From Baffinella frigidus (lineage: Eukaryota; Cryptophyceae; Cryptomonadales; Baffinellaceae): 10,000 nucleotides of DNA. Position 1 is the first letter of the stretch, and each line of letters opens with the position of its first letter. Positions 1 to 5,657 of the stretch are shown here, piece after piece. A program made the position numbers and the translations under genes. The notes under the pieces are model-generated. The model made no database searches. It saw nothing but the letters and a program-made list of their open reading frames with translations, and had not been told where the DNA came from. Where the stretch lies: contig MU647072.1 of NCBI GenBank assembly GCA_026770585.1, positions 130,665 through 140,664 of the forward strand, given 5' to 3'.

Positions 1-449
1 TACACCCTTCACCCTGCACCCTGCACCCTACACCCTACACCCTACACCCTACACCCTACACCCTACACCCTACACCCTGCTCCCTAAATCCTACACCGTA
101 AGCTCTGAACCCGAACCCTGCACCGTCAACCCTGATCCGTAATCCCTCAACCGTAAACCCTCAACCGCCAACACTAACCTAAACCGTAAACCTACAGCGT
201 CATACACTAAACCCCGAAACCTCAATCCCAAACCCGAATCGCGCGCGTGGGTCCTAAACCCTAAACCCTAAACCCTGGCCCGTAAACCCTAAACCTTAAA
301 CCCCAACCTAATCCGTCAACCCAAGTCCTTACTCTCTAAACCTTGACTGAACCCTCAGCCCTAAACCTTGATAAACCCTAACCACTAAAACCTTACCCCC
401 AAACCTTACACTCTACACCCTCAACCCTAAACCCTCAACCCATCACCAG
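1..449 (+). repeat. Degenerate telomere-like heptanucleotide tract
   Basis: The stretch is made of 7-base units drifting around CCCTACA (about positions 5-77) and then CCCTAAA, CCCTCAA and CCGTAAA. A short clean CCCTAAA run lies near 255-277. No open frame of note and no splice-bounded coding stretch is visible before the first W exon copy at 450. The C-rich strand is the + strand, the same strand as the exons, so these tracts act as intron or flanking filler and incidentally supply pyrimidines and CTAAC-like words. It may be subtelomeric or expanded interstitial telomeric sequence; I cannot tell which from this window. Confidence 0.8.
11..142 (+). repeat. Left copy of a 130-base direct duplication
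   Basis: This block, running from the CCCTGCA/CCCTACA units to the words ctgatccgtaa, is repeated at 1093-1217. The second copy is one heptamer shorter and differs otherwise by about one base (caccgtaag versus catcgtaag). Such closeness between two otherwise degenerate tracts indicates a recent copy event. Confidence 0.85.
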
Positions 450-476
450 GGGAAGGTTCTGGCGGGTTTCGCTTCC
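450..476 (+). pseudogene. W exon first-half copy 1 (WD40), truncated
   Basis: A CAG acceptor ends at 449. The following GGG AAG GTT reads G-K-V-L-A-G-F-A, matching the start of the full WD40 exon at 1224 (G-K-V-I-L-G-F-A). After the ninth codon it dissolves into CCCTAAA filler. No donor is visible, so it is probably a dead exon fragment. Confidence 0.5.
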
Positions 477-535
477 CCGCTAACCCTAAACCCTCAAACC
501 TGAAACCTGAACCCTAAACCCTAAATCTTCGGCAG

Positions 536-580
536 GGCACAGTCCACACAGCGGACTTCGAAGGGATTTTGAATAACCCA
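536..580 (+). pseudogene. W exon first-half copy 2, cut by a repeat
   Basis: After CAG at 533-535 comes GGC ACA GTC, reading G-T-V as in copy 3 at 591. From about 546 the sequence turns into the words acacagcggacttcgaagg and gattttgaataaccc. These are the left end of the CACAGCGG repeat family seen complete at 2322-2480, so the copy is interrupted by a truncated repeat and only the acceptor and three codons remain. Confidence 0.5.
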
Positions 581-590
581 AAACCCACAG

Positions 591-640
591 GGCACAGTTC
601 TCTTGGGGTTCGCGCAACACGACAGGCGAATAGCGAAGAC
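591..640 (+). pseudogene. W exon first-half copy 3
   Basis: A CAG acceptor at 588-590 is followed by an open reading G-T-V-L-L-G-F-A-Q-H-D-R-R-I-A-K, clearly the first half of the WD40 exon at 1224, including the Q-H-D-R segment that holds the conserved WD40 histidine. The frame is open. The second half (the T-A-S-L-D / V-W-D part) is missing and no convincing donor follows, so use as an exon is doubtful. Confidence 0.55.
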
Positions 641-668
641 CGCATCCCAAACCTCAAACCCTCGGCAG

Positions 669-712
669 TGAAAGTTCATACTGGGGTTCGCGGCCCATGA
701 CAGGTAAATAGG
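669..712 (+). pseudogene. W exon first-half copy 4, stop codon at start
   Basis: CAG at 666-668 precedes TGA AAG TTC ATA CTG GGG TTC, so the first codon GGG/GGC has become a TGA stop. The rest reads K-F-I-L-G-F-A-A-H-D-R. An inverted-repeat element (718-863) follows directly. The copy is broken. Confidence 0.5.
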
Positions 713-717
713 GTAAG

Positions 718-863
718 GTCCTGGAAACCGGGTAGTTAAGCCTACGGTATTGCCTACGGTAGGACGTAGGACCCCGAGGACCTAATGTTTCATAGGACCC
801 CCCCTAGGACCCTGCGGCCTACCGTAGGCAATACCGTAGGCTTAACTACTCGGTTTTCAGGAC
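718..863. mobile_element. 146-bp inverted-repeat element with CCTACGGTAGG arms
   Basis: The arms 718-763 and 818-863 are near-perfect reverse complements of about 46 bases, beginning gtcctggaaaccgggtag and ending ctactcggttttcaggac. The core also folds on itself (acgtaggaccc against cctaggaccc). No coding capacity is present. GTAAG at 713-717 sits just left of the left arm and TTTTCAG ends at 860 within the right arm, so the element has the shape of a small intron. A related element with similar termini (cctggaaag, ggtagtt) lies at 7911-8064. No clear target duplication is seen. Confidence 0.75.
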
Positions 864-921
864 GTGAGCCTATGAAGGTGGATCACGAGGATATGCTAAA
901 CCCTGAACCCTCAACTCTCAG

Positions 922-971
922 GGCAACGTTCTCCTGGGATTGATGCAACACACCGTGCAAATAACGAAGAT
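922..971 (+). pseudogene. W exon first-half copy 5
   Basis: CTCTCAG ends at 921. The open reading is G-N-V-L-L-G-L-M-Q-H-T-V-Q-I-T-K-M, aligning to the full W exon up to I-T-K-I, with the conserved histidine kept. A GT follows at 972, but in the context GTTCTA it is a weak donor. The second half is absent. Confidence 0.5.
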
Positions 972-1024
972 GTTCTAAACCCTAAACCCCACACCCCAAA
1001 CCCCAAACTCCAAACCCACGGCAG

Positions 1025-1057
1025 GGGAAGGTTATACTGGGGTTCGCGCAACACGAC
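1025..1057 (+). pseudogene. W exon first-half copy 6, truncated
   Basis: GGCAG at 1020-1024 precedes G-K-V-I-L-G-F-A-Q-H-D, identical at the protein level to the full copy at 1224. It stops at the aspartate, where CCCTACA repeats begin. The break coincides with the right copy of the 130-base duplication, suggesting that repeat tract replaced the rest of the exon. Confidence 0.55.
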
Positions 1058-1217
1058 ACCCTACACCCTACACCCTACACCCTACACCCTACACCCTGCA
1101 CCCTGCACCCTACACCCTACACCCTACACCCTACACCCTACACCCTACACCCTGCTCCCTAAATCCTACATCGTAAGCTCTGAACCCGAACCCTGCACCG
1201 TCAACCCTGATCCGTAA
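1057..1217 (+). repeat. CCCTACA heptamer tract, right copy of duplication
   Basis: About a dozen CCCTACA/CCCTGCA units run to 1160, then the same degenerate trailer as at 80-142. Positions 1093-1217 duplicate 11-142. The tract separates a truncated W copy (1025-1057) from the intact one (1224-1357). Confidence 0.85.
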
Positions 1218-1223
1218 CGGCAG

Positions 1224-1357
1224 GGGAAGGTCATACTGGGGTTCGCGCAACACGACCGGCAAATAACGAAGATCTGCTGCGCGGACGTGCTCAGCACTCA
1301 CTGCCTCTTCACTGCCTCTCTCGACCAGACCGTTTTGGTCTGGGACATCATGACCGG
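1224..1357 (+). CDS. Full WD40-repeat exon (W), WDR18/Ipi3-like
   Basis: This is the best preserved W exon: 44 codons plus two bases, fully open, between GGCAG at 1219-1223 and the donor GG|GTAAGATCC at 1358. The protein shows a WD40 blade: G-K-V-I-L-G-F-A, then Q-H-D-R-Q-I-T-K-I, then L-F-T-A-S-L-D-Q-T-V and L-V-W-D-I-M-T-G. The histidine, the S-L-D aspartate and the W-D pair stand at the usual spacing. From memory, the T-A-S-L-D-Q-T-V plus W-D wording resembles WDR18/Ipi3, a WD40 protein of the Rix1 ribosome-assembly complex; that is family resemblance only. It ends in phase 2, and K at 2840 completes the glycine codon. Upstream copies keep only its first half and downstream ones only its second half. 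Confidence 0.7.
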
Positions 1358-1461
1358 GTAAGATCCTAACAATATCCTTTTTCTTCTTCTTCCTTTGTTT
1401 AAATCTTCTTTTCCCTCTTTTTTTTTAGCATATCCTTTGTTAATGTCGGGCCTTGTTGTAG
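1358..1461 (+). other. Short intron between W copies
   Basis: It starts GTAAGATCCTAACAATATCC, with CTAAC a good branch-site candidate only 9 bases in. It continues with CTT and T runs and ends TTGTTGTAG before the exon copy at 1462. A strong alternative acceptor, a T run plus AG, ends at 1428. Near-identical intron sequence recurs at 2061-2162, so intron and exon were duplicated together. Confidence 0.55.
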
Positions 1462-1538
1462 CCATGTTGCCGCAACACTCACTGCCTCTTCACTGCCTCG
1501 CTCGACCAGACCGTTTTGGTCTGGGATATCATGACCGG
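1462..1538 (+). CDS. W exon second-half copy a
   Basis: This is a 77-base open stretch (25 codons plus two bases) between TTGTTGTAG (ending 1461) and the donor GG|GTGAGC at 1539. It reads P-C-C-R-N-T-H-C then L-F-T-A-S-L-D-Q-T-V-L-V-W-D-I-M-T-G, the second half of the WD40 exon. The end phase (2) is the same as for the full exon, so either could splice to K at 2840. It starts in phase 0 and could follow a first-half exon ending in phase 0. Whether it is used alternatively or is a spare copy cannot be told. Confidence 0.55.
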
Positions 1539-1619
1539 GTGAGCGATCCACGATCCAATGTCTTTTTTTTGTTCGTTCTTTATCCTTTTGTTTGTTCTTT
1601 ATAACTCTCGAGCGTTAAC

Positions 1620-1642
1620 GTGGTCTGGGACATCATGCCCGG
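1620..1642 (+). pseudogene. W exon second-half copy b, terminal fragment
   Basis: Only the last codons survive: (V)-V-W-D-I-M-P-G and the donor GG|GTAAGATCC at 1643. The preceding sequence (ctcgagcgttaac) is intronic and recurs at 1758. There is no acceptor directly before it. Confidence 0.5.
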
Positions 1643-1650
1643 GTAAGATC

Positions 1651-1722
1651 CTTCTTCTTCTTCTTCTTCTTCTTCTTCTTCTCGTATGGTTCTTGTTCTT
1701 GTTCTTCTTGTTCTTGTTCTGA
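1651..1722 (+). repeat. CTT microsatellite and TTCTTG run
   Basis: Ten CTT units at 1651-1680 are followed by a TTCTTG-rich stretch at 1691-1722. They are part of the pyrimidine-rich introns between W copies; the same CTT-rich style is seen at 1378, 1911 and 2080. Confidence 0.9.
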
Positions 1723-1784
1723 TTTTTCTTGCTGGCTTTCATCTTTTTCTTTTGTAATCTCGAGCGTTAAGTTGAGTGATGCAC

Positions 1785-1896
1785 GCTGACGTGCTCAGCA
1801 CTCACTGCCTCTTCACTGCCTCGCTCGACCAGACCGTTTTGGTCTGGGATGACTAATACGAAAACTTTGCCCTGGCAGTGCCTTATGACCGGGTAC
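1785..1896 (+). pseudogene. W exon second-half copy c with internal insertion
   Basis: It retains the D-V-L-S-T-H-C part otherwise seen only in the full exon, so it came from a full-type copy. After V-W-D about 34 foreign bases (gactaatacg to gcagtgcctt, 1851-1884) replace the isoleucine codon, and the frame hits TAA at once. Then atgaccgg and a donor-like GTACTATCC resume. The insert starts with an ACTAATAC-like word and holds GGCAG at 1874-1878. Confidence 0.55.
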
Positions 1897-1983
1897 TATC
1901 CTCACATCCTTCTTCTTCTTCCTTTTCTTTTTCATAACTTTTCATTTCTTCTTTTTCCCTTTAAATTATCGAGTGTTGCGTAG

Positions 1984-2060
1984 CCGTCTTTCCTCAATAC
2001 TCACTGCCTCTTCACTGCCTCTCTCGACCAGACCGTTTTGGTCTGGGATATCATGACCGG
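1984..2060 (+). CDS. W exon second-half copy d
   Basis: It is an open 77-base stretch between GCGTAG (ending 1983) and the donor GG|GTACCATCC at 2061. It reads P-S-F-L-N-T-H-C then the invariant L-F-T-A-S-L-D-Q-T-V-L-V-W-D-I-M-T-G. It has the same length and phases as copy a (1462-1538). Differences from copy a lie mostly in the first four codons, while the WD40 core is unchanged at protein level. Confidence 0.55.
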
Positions 2061-2162
2061 GTACCATCCTAACAATATCCTTCTTCTTCTTCCTTTGTTT
2101 TAATCTTCGTTTTTCTCTTTCTTTTTGAGTATATCCTTTGTTAATGTCGAACCTTGTTGTAG

Positions 2163-2297
2163 CCGTGTTGCCGCAACACTCACTGCCTCTTCACTGCCTC
2201 CCTCGACCAGACCGTATTGGTCTGGGACACCACCACGCCAGAGAGCTCGAGGGAAACCGACGCCTTATCCACGACCGATCTGTCGTGGTTGACTTAA
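2163..2297 (+). CDS. W exon second-half copy e with diverged 3' end
   Basis: After TTGTTGTAG (ending 2162) it reads P-C-C-R-N-T-H-C-L-F-T-A-S-L-D-Q-T-V-L-V-W-D, then departs from the others: T-T-T-P-E-S-S-R-E-T-D and on to a TAA at 2295-2297. The common donor is gone. It may be a terminal exon giving a shortened product, or simply a broken copy followed by unrelated sequence; the tail has no recognisable domain. A CACAGCGG-family repeat begins 25 bases later. Confidence 0.4.
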   Translation, partial: PCCRNTHCLFTASLDQTVLVWDTTTPESSRETDALSTTDLSWLT

Positions 2298-2321
2298 CAA
2301 TTCAAGGAATTTCCCTTGAAC

Positions 2322-2480
2322 CACACGGCGGACTTCGAGGGGATTTTGAATAACCCCTACGCGATAAGACCTAGGACCCTACGGTAGGCAACCCGTAGGG
2401 GCTTAGGGGGGTTCCTACGGATAAGGTAACGGAAACTCGGCCGGAAATAGGCCAAAACTTCCTGCGTAGCCCGCTGTGTG
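2322..2480 (+). mobile_element. CACAGCGG-family inverted-repeat element, complete copy
   Basis: The ends are cacacggcgg and ccgctgtgtg, an inverted repeat of ten bases with one mismatch, extended imperfectly inward (ggacttcgagg against cctgcgtagcc). The inside carries gattttgaataac, cctaggaccctacggtagg, ggggggttcctacgg and ataaggtaacggaaactcgg. No protein is encoded. Other copies lie at 6260-6414 (same strand), 6153-6256, 9608-9719 and 9955-10000 (reverse), plus a fragment near 548-578. It looks like a non-autonomous DNA element, with no clear target duplication. Confidence 0.7.
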
Positions 2481-2536
2481 GGATGTCTCATGGCGTGGCA
2501 TGACCTTGCTCGCCTCGAAACCTTCACCTTTGACTG

Positions 2537-2564
2537 GACTGGGTTCTGTGGACAGAACCCAGTC
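2537..2564. repeat. Perfect 13-bp hairpin
   Basis: gactgggttctgt at 2537-2549 is the exact reverse complement of acagaacccagtc at 2552-2564, with a two-base loop. It lies in otherwise unremarkable sequence (2481-2595) between a mobile element and telomere-like filler. No U tract follows, so I do not call it a terminator. Confidence 0.8.
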
Positions 2565-2595
2565 ATGATAAGATCCGGATCAACCATCAACCATA

Positions 2596-2836
2596 CTCCC
2601 TAAATCCTAAACCCCAAACTCCAAACCCCAAACCCTTCATCCTAAACCCTACACCCGAACCCCTAACCCCTAACCCCGAACCCCGAACCCCGAACCCCGA
2701 ACCCCTAAACCCTAAAATCTAACCCAGAACCCCTAACCCCGAACCCCAAACCCCTAAACCCTAAAATCCAACCCAGAACCCCTAACCCCTAACCCCGAAC
2801 CTCGAACCCCTAAACCCTAACCCCTAAACCCTCAAC
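2596..2836 (+). repeat. Telomere-like tract with 7- and 8-base units
   Basis: The units vary among CCCTAAA, CCCCAAA, CCCTAACC and CCCCGAA. A roughly 60-base higher-order unit containing ctaaaatc(t/c)aacccagaa is seen twice (around 2710 and 2760). It runs directly into the acceptor of K at 2839, so it forms the pyrimidine-containing end of that intron. Confidence 0.8.
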
Positions 2837-2839
2837 CAG

Positions 2840-2888
2840 GTCGATGATGAAGCGGCTGATGCTCAACTCGCCAGTCACCTGCGTCTCG
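2840..2888 (+). CDS. K exon copy 1 (continues WD40 fold)
   Basis: It lies between the acceptor CAACCAG (ending 2839) and the donor TCG|GTAACC at 2889: one base plus 16 codons. The single base completes the glycine codon left by W (phase 2), and the reading is then S-M-M-K-R-L-M-L-N-S-P-V-T-C-V-S. In WD40 proteins the segment after W-D-x-x-T-G runs to a p-V-T-c-v strand of the next blade, so the content fits as well as the phase. It ends in phase 0, matching V. The pattern of differences with copy 2 (3205-3246) indicates past selection on the protein. The rest of the following blade is not visible in the window. Confidence 0.6.
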
Positions 2889-2894
2889 GTAACC

Positions 2895-3121
2895 CTTCAC
2901 CAAATAACCCTTTACCAGAACCAAATAACCCTTTACCAGAACCAAATAACCCTTTACCAAATAACCCTTTACCAGAACCAAATAACCCTTGAACCAAATA
3001 ACCCTTTACCAGAACCAAATAACCCTTTACCAAATAACCCTTTACCAGAACCAAATAACCCTTGAACCAAATAACCCTTTACCAGAACCAAATAACCCTT
3101 GAACCAAATAACCCTTTACCC
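2895..3121 (+). repeat. Tandem AAATAACCCTTTACCAGAACC array
   Basis: About a dozen units of 16 to 21 bases combine caaataacccttt, accagaacc and the variant cccttgaac. They start right after the donor of K copy 1, so the array is intronic. Degenerate relatives continue at 3470-3600 and 4020-4105, on the far sides of inserted elements. An open frame rich in N-Q-I-T-L-Y-Q runs through it but is only the translated repeat. Confidence 0.9.
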
Positions 3122-3159
3122 CACTTACCATGGTTTTCTCCATTAAACCGTCACAGGAG

Positions 3160-3194
3160 CAGGGCGTAGGGCTTAGGGCTTTAGGGTTTAGGAT
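3160..3194 (-). repeat. Telomere-like repeats in reverse orientation
   Basis: AGGGCGTAGGGCTTAGGGCTTTAGGG-type units stand here on the + strand, the G-rich strand. All other telomere-like tracts in the window have the C-rich strand on +. The stretch comes just before K copy 2. Confidence 0.75.
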
Positions 3195-3204
3195 TCCCAC
3201 TTAG

Positions 3205-3246
3205 CTCAAACGCCTCATGCTCAACTCACCCGTCACCTGTGTCACG
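3205..3246 (+). pseudogene. K exon copy 2, acceptor phase lost
   Basis: It reads L-K-R-L-M-L-N-S-P-V-T-C-V-T before the donor ACG|GTAACC at 3247. Against copy 1 six codons differ only at the third base (AAG/AAA, CGG/CGC, CTG/CTC, TCG/TCA, CCA/CCC, TGC/TGT), while the last codon changes S to T. The nearest upstream AG (3203-3204, CTTAG) would start it in phase 0, but W ends in phase 2, and extension to an earlier AG meets an in-frame TAG. It is therefore probably not usable after W in its present form. Confidence 0.5.
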
Positions 3247-3262
3247 GTAACCCAGTACCATA

Positions 3263-3465
3263 TTGTCGAAATGGGCTCCGCGTGGAAAAAATCGAGGTCA
3301 GGTCAGCAACATTTCCCCATTTTTTTGCCTTTTTGTGTCATCTTATGGGTGGGAGATGCTGTTTTGAGATAAAAACCATGCCTAAGATTGCATAAAGTCC
3401 ATTTTTTGGAAAAAATCCTGATTTCCTGACCTGACCTCGATTCCGCGCGAAGCCCATTTCGACAA
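3263..3465. mobile_element. TA-flanked inverted-repeat element (203 bp)
   Basis: The terminal inverted repeats of about 43 bases begin ttgtcgaaatgggctccgcg and end in its complement, carrying aggtcaggtcag inward. TA stands at 3261-3262 and 3466-3467, as expected for a TA target duplication of Tc1/mariner or Stowaway-like elements. The interior (3307-3424) is AT-rich with no open frame. It lies 14 bases downstream of the donor of K copy 2. Confidence 0.75.
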
Positions 3466-3469
3466 TATT

Positions 3470-3636
3470 AACCAAATAACCCTTTACCAGACAACCAGAG
3501 AACCCTTCACCAGAAAACCTACCAAATAACCCTTTTCCAGAAAACCCTTTACCGGCAAACCGTTTACCGAAAAACCCTTTATCAAAAAAACTTTCACCAG
3601 CAAACGCTTTGAGGGCGGACGCCCTAATTCCGGCTT
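3470..3636 (+). repeat. Degenerate ACCAGAAAACCCTTT repeats
   Basis: This is a decayed continuation of the array at 2895-3121, with units such as accagaaaaccc and accgaaaaaccc. It was apparently split from it by K copy 2 and the TA-flanked element. No exon signal is seen. Confidence 0.7.
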
Positions 3637-4013
3637 CAACCTAATTCCGGCATTCCGTAGGGTGCTACCGTATGCAATATCCCTTAAGTGACCAGTAGGC
3701 TCATTCGCCCTACGGTAGGGCCCTAGGACCTGCCTAGGGCGAGTTAGGGTGAATATTCACCCGTTGGTCACTTACGGGATACCGTAGGGTGATTTGTAGA
3801 GCGTTTGCGGTAATTGTTGTCCGTTTTGGACGTACGGTTTCCCGGTTTTCCGGTTTTGATTTGCCCCCCCCCCCGTTTCATTTGTACCAGAGAAGTGTCC
3901 ATTTAAAATATTCAACGACCTTTACAACATTTTAAAAAACCGGAAAACCGGAAAACCGTACGTCCAAAACGGACAACAATTACCGCAAACGCTCTACTGC
4001 CGGAATTAGGTTG
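3637..4013. mobile_element. Outer inverted-repeat element, host of a nested insertion
   Basis: caacctaattccggca (3637-3652) is the exact reverse complement of tgccggaattaggttg (3998-4013). Inside, 3654-3790 forms a long imperfect fold-back (cttaagtgaccag against ggtcacttacggg) with CCTACGGTAGGG in the left arm. The right arm is interrupted by the TA-flanked element at 3799-3994. Without that insert the element would be about 179 bp. No coding capacity. Confidence 0.7.
3799..3994. mobile_element. TA-flanked inverted-repeat element nested in another
   Basis: The arms of about 59 bases run 3799-3857 and 3936-3994, starting gagcgtttgcggtaattgtt, with a single mismatch noted by eye. TA is present on both sides (3797-3798 and 3995-3996). 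The loop includes an 11-base C run (3864-3874) and AT-rich sequence. Removing it with one TA restores a continuous right arm of the outer element at 3637-4013, so the order of events is readable: outer first, inner later. Confidence 0.8.
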
Positions 4014-4141
4014 ACGCTGGTGTCCACCTTGACCAAAAAAAGCCTTAACAAAAAACTCTGTACCAGAAATCGTGTACCAGAGACCCTTTACAAGAAAACC
4101 CTACTACAACCTAAACCCACGTGTTTTCTTCACCAGAAAAT

Positions 4142-4405
4142 CTTCAAACCCAAACCCCAAACCCGAAACCCTAAAACCCAACCCCCAAACCCCAAAACGA
4201 ACCCCCAACCCCCAAACCCCAAACTGAAACCCCAAACCCCAAACCCCAAACCGTAACCCCACACCCCAAACCCCAAACCGAAACCCCAAACCCCAACCCG
4301 CAACCCCCAATCACCAAACCCCAAACCGAAACCCCAAACCCCAAACCCCAACCCCCGAAAATCCAAACCTCAAAACCCCAAACCGTAACACCACACCCGA
4401 ACCCA
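4142..4405 (+). repeat. CCCCAAA telomere-like tract
   Basis: Units of CCCCAAA with CCCGAAA, CCGTAAC and CCCCCAA variants run up to the acceptor of V copy 1. Long open frames on both strands here (G-V-W-G-L-G-F patterns on the - strand) are translated repeat and not genes. Confidence 0.85.
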
Positions 4406-4411
4406 TACCAG

Positions 4412-4450
4412 GTGCACTCGGTGGTGATCGAGGACGAACCAGATTCATAG
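4412..4450 (+). pseudogene. V exon copy 1, truncated
   Basis: After CCATACCAG (ending 4411) it reads V-H-S-V-V-I-E-D-E-P-D-S and then TAG. The first ten or so residues match the intact V exon (5580) and the rest is lost. It lies 7 bases before an inverted-repeat element. Confidence 0.5.
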
Positions 4451-4456
4451 GCGAGG

Positions 4457-4590
4457 CCACTCAATTTAACCGTGTTTTTGCTATCTTGGGATGGAGTATC
4501 TCCTGTATTAAAGCGACGTCGAAGCTAATATAGCAAAATAAGAGTGACACCACCCTTAAGATAGCATAAAAGGCGGTTTAAATTGTGTGG
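4457..4590. mobile_element. Imperfect inverted-repeat element (134 bp)
   Basis: The left end ccactcaatttaaccg with gctatcttggg pairs with the right end ccacccttaagatagc and ggtttaaattgtgtgg. Arms are about 37-41 bases with small gaps. The gctatctta word also appears in elements at 7140, 7370 and 8281, hinting at common descent. No target duplication is clear. Confidence 0.6.
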
Positions 4591-4847
4591 CCGCACACAT
4601 TAGGATGTCGAGCCACCCTAGAGACAACCCATGGGCAAATCTCAAGTCAATCTCCCACAGATGCGCCCGGATTCCGGGCTCATTTGAATGGGAGTTGACT
4701 CAAGAAACCATCGATTTGCACGTAAGTTTCCTCCTGAGTGGGCTCGACAAGGGCCCAAATGGCAGAAAAGTTGCTGGCATCTCTTGTAAAGTAAGAAATC
4801 CCTCGATCTCTTGGGCCTCAAAAACCCAAACCCGAAACCGGAACCAG
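4591..4847. other. No recognisable gene
   Basis: An open frame covers 4587-4907 on the + strand, but its product resembles nothing I know, and its end is only the V exon copy at 4848. A weak inverted repeat joins ctcaagtcaatctccca (4641-4657) and tgggagttgactcaag (4690-4705). I see no splice-bounded copy of W, K, A or B. Confidence 0.4.
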
Positions 4848-4907
4848 GTCAACTCCGTGGTGATGGACGAGGAACTTGACGTCCCTGAACCCACGTGTTT
4901 TATATAG
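4848..4907 (+). pseudogene. V exon copy 2, read-through to stop
   Basis: GGAACCAG ends at 4847. The reading is V-N-S-V-V-M-D-E-E-L-D-V, then the foreign P-E-P-T-C-F-I and a TAG. The trailer (cacgtgttt, atatagcggg) recurs after copy 3 and near 5360, so these are tandem units of a shortened V exon plus intron. Confidence 0.5.
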
Positions 4908-4953
4908 CGGGAAATGCTAAAACCTAAACCCAAAACCCTATTCACGAAACCAG

Positions 4954-4997
4954 GTGCACTGCGCTCGGTGGTGATGGTCCAGGAACCTGACGTCCCT
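4954..4997 (+). pseudogene. V exon copy 3, frameshifted
   Basis: The acceptor CAG is at 4951-4953. Relative to the intact exon about four extra bases follow gtgcact, shifting the frame to a TGA. The words gacgtccctaaacccacgtg follow as in copy 2. It is broken. Confidence 0.5.
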
Positions 4998-5063
4998 AAA
5001 CCCACGTGTTTCATATAGCGGGGAATCCTAAAACCCAAACCCCAAACCCTATACCCTTACCAG

Positions 5064-5135
5064 GTGTACTCGGCGGTGATGGACGAGGAGCCAGATGTCG
5101 AGCTGGACTGGGCGGGGTGGCTACGTACCATTTAG
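5064..5135 (+). pseudogene. V exon copy 4, 3' end replaced
   Basis: TTACCAG ends at 5063. The reading is V-Y-S-A-V-M-D-E-E-P-D-V-E-L-D, then W-A-G-W-L-R-T-I and a TAG at 5133. The last third of V (I-V-V-P-A-M-I-E-I-Q) and its donor are missing. About 130 bases from here are tandemly repeated with copy 5. Confidence 0.5.
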
Positions 5136-5199
5136 TACCACGAAACGAAACGTTGCGTTCTGAAATTCCCAGTAATGACCTGGCGTGGATCCTTACCAG

Positions 5200-5277
5200 G
5201 TGTACTGAGTGGTGACGAACGAGGAGCAAGATGTCGAGCTGGACCAGATTGACTTGGCGGGGTTGCTACGTACCATT
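5200..5277 (+). pseudogene. V exon copy 5, nonsense codon
   Basis: It starts after TTACCAG (ending 5199) with GTG TAC TGA, an early stop in place of TCG. The remaining frame still resembles V to L-D-Q-I and then continues with the same ggcgggg(t)tgctacgtacc trailer as copy 4. The intervals 5064-5199 and 5200-5345 form a tandem duplication. Confidence 0.5.
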
Positions 5278-5419
5278 TAGTACCACCAAACCACCAAATC
5301 AAACGTTGCGTTGTGAAATTCCCAGAAATGACCTGCCGTGGACCCTTACGAAGTGTACCACGTGTTTCACATAGCGGGGAATCCTGAAACCTAAACGCAA
5401 AACCCTAAACCGAAACTAG

Positions 5420-5485
5420 GTGTACTCGGTGTTGGACGAGGAGCCAGATGTCGAGCTGGACCAGATTGCCTTACTCCTCGTGTTG
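5420..5485 (+). pseudogene. V exon copy 6, one codon deleted
   Basis: The acceptor is ACTAG (ending 5419). The reading V-Y-S-V-L-D-E-E-P-D-V-E-L-D-Q-I is open but lacks one residue through an in-frame 3-base deletion. After Q-I it continues into unrelated A-L-L-L-V-L-T, and the normal donor is lost. Confidence 0.5.
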
Positions 5486-5579
5486 ACGCTCGAAACCCTA
5501 AACCCTGAACCCTCCATACGGTGGATTTCGAGGGTTTCGGGACCCCTAGATTTAGCGGTAACGTGACCAAATTTGCCAG

Positions 5580-5657
5580 GTGTACTCAGTAGTGATTGAT
5601 GAGGAGCCAGATGTCGAGCTCGACCAGATCGTCGTTCCCGCCATGATCGAGATCCAG
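5580..5657 (+). CDS. V exon copy 7, intact acidic exon before the C2 domain
   Basis: This is the only V copy with everything in place: acceptor TTTGCCAG (ending 5579), 26 open codons, phase 0 at both ends, donor CAG|GTGCGG at 5658. It reads V-Y-S-V-V-I-D-E-E-P-D-V, E-L-D-Q-I-V-V-P-A and M-I-E-I-Q. The acidic first part fits a linker. The last residues, joined to A-S-Y-E-Y-D of exon A (7671), give the pattern of the first beta strand of synaptotagmin-type C2 domains (compare x-L-Q-x-S-x-x-Y-D). This supports V splicing to A, with no further exon needed. Its function beyond that is unknown. Confidence 0.6.

Noticed and set aside
1-449. True chromosome end
   Set aside because: The units are too degenerate, similar tracts lie throughout the window, and a clean CCCTAAA run is internal at 9152-9197. 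Subtelomeric location stays possible.
2537-2564. Hairpin as a bacterial-type terminator
   Set aside because: No T run follows and the context is eukaryotic.
2844-3065. Open frame with N-Q-I-T-L-Y-Q repeats
   Set aside because: Only its first 15 codons belong to the K exon; the rest is the intronic tandem array after a good GT donor.
2895-3121. CRISPR array
   Set aside because: The units are directly contiguous without unique spacers of constant length, and no cas-like gene is present.
4104-4464. Long open frames on the - strand rich in G-V-W-G-L-G-F
   Set aside because: They are translations of CCCCAAA repeats in different frames. No domain, no splice structure, and all three frames are open because of the repeat.
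4587-4907. 106-codon open frame starting M-A-A-H-I-R-M
   Set aside because: The product matches no family I know, it overlaps an inverted-repeat end at its start and merges into a decayed V exon copy at its end. Probably chance.
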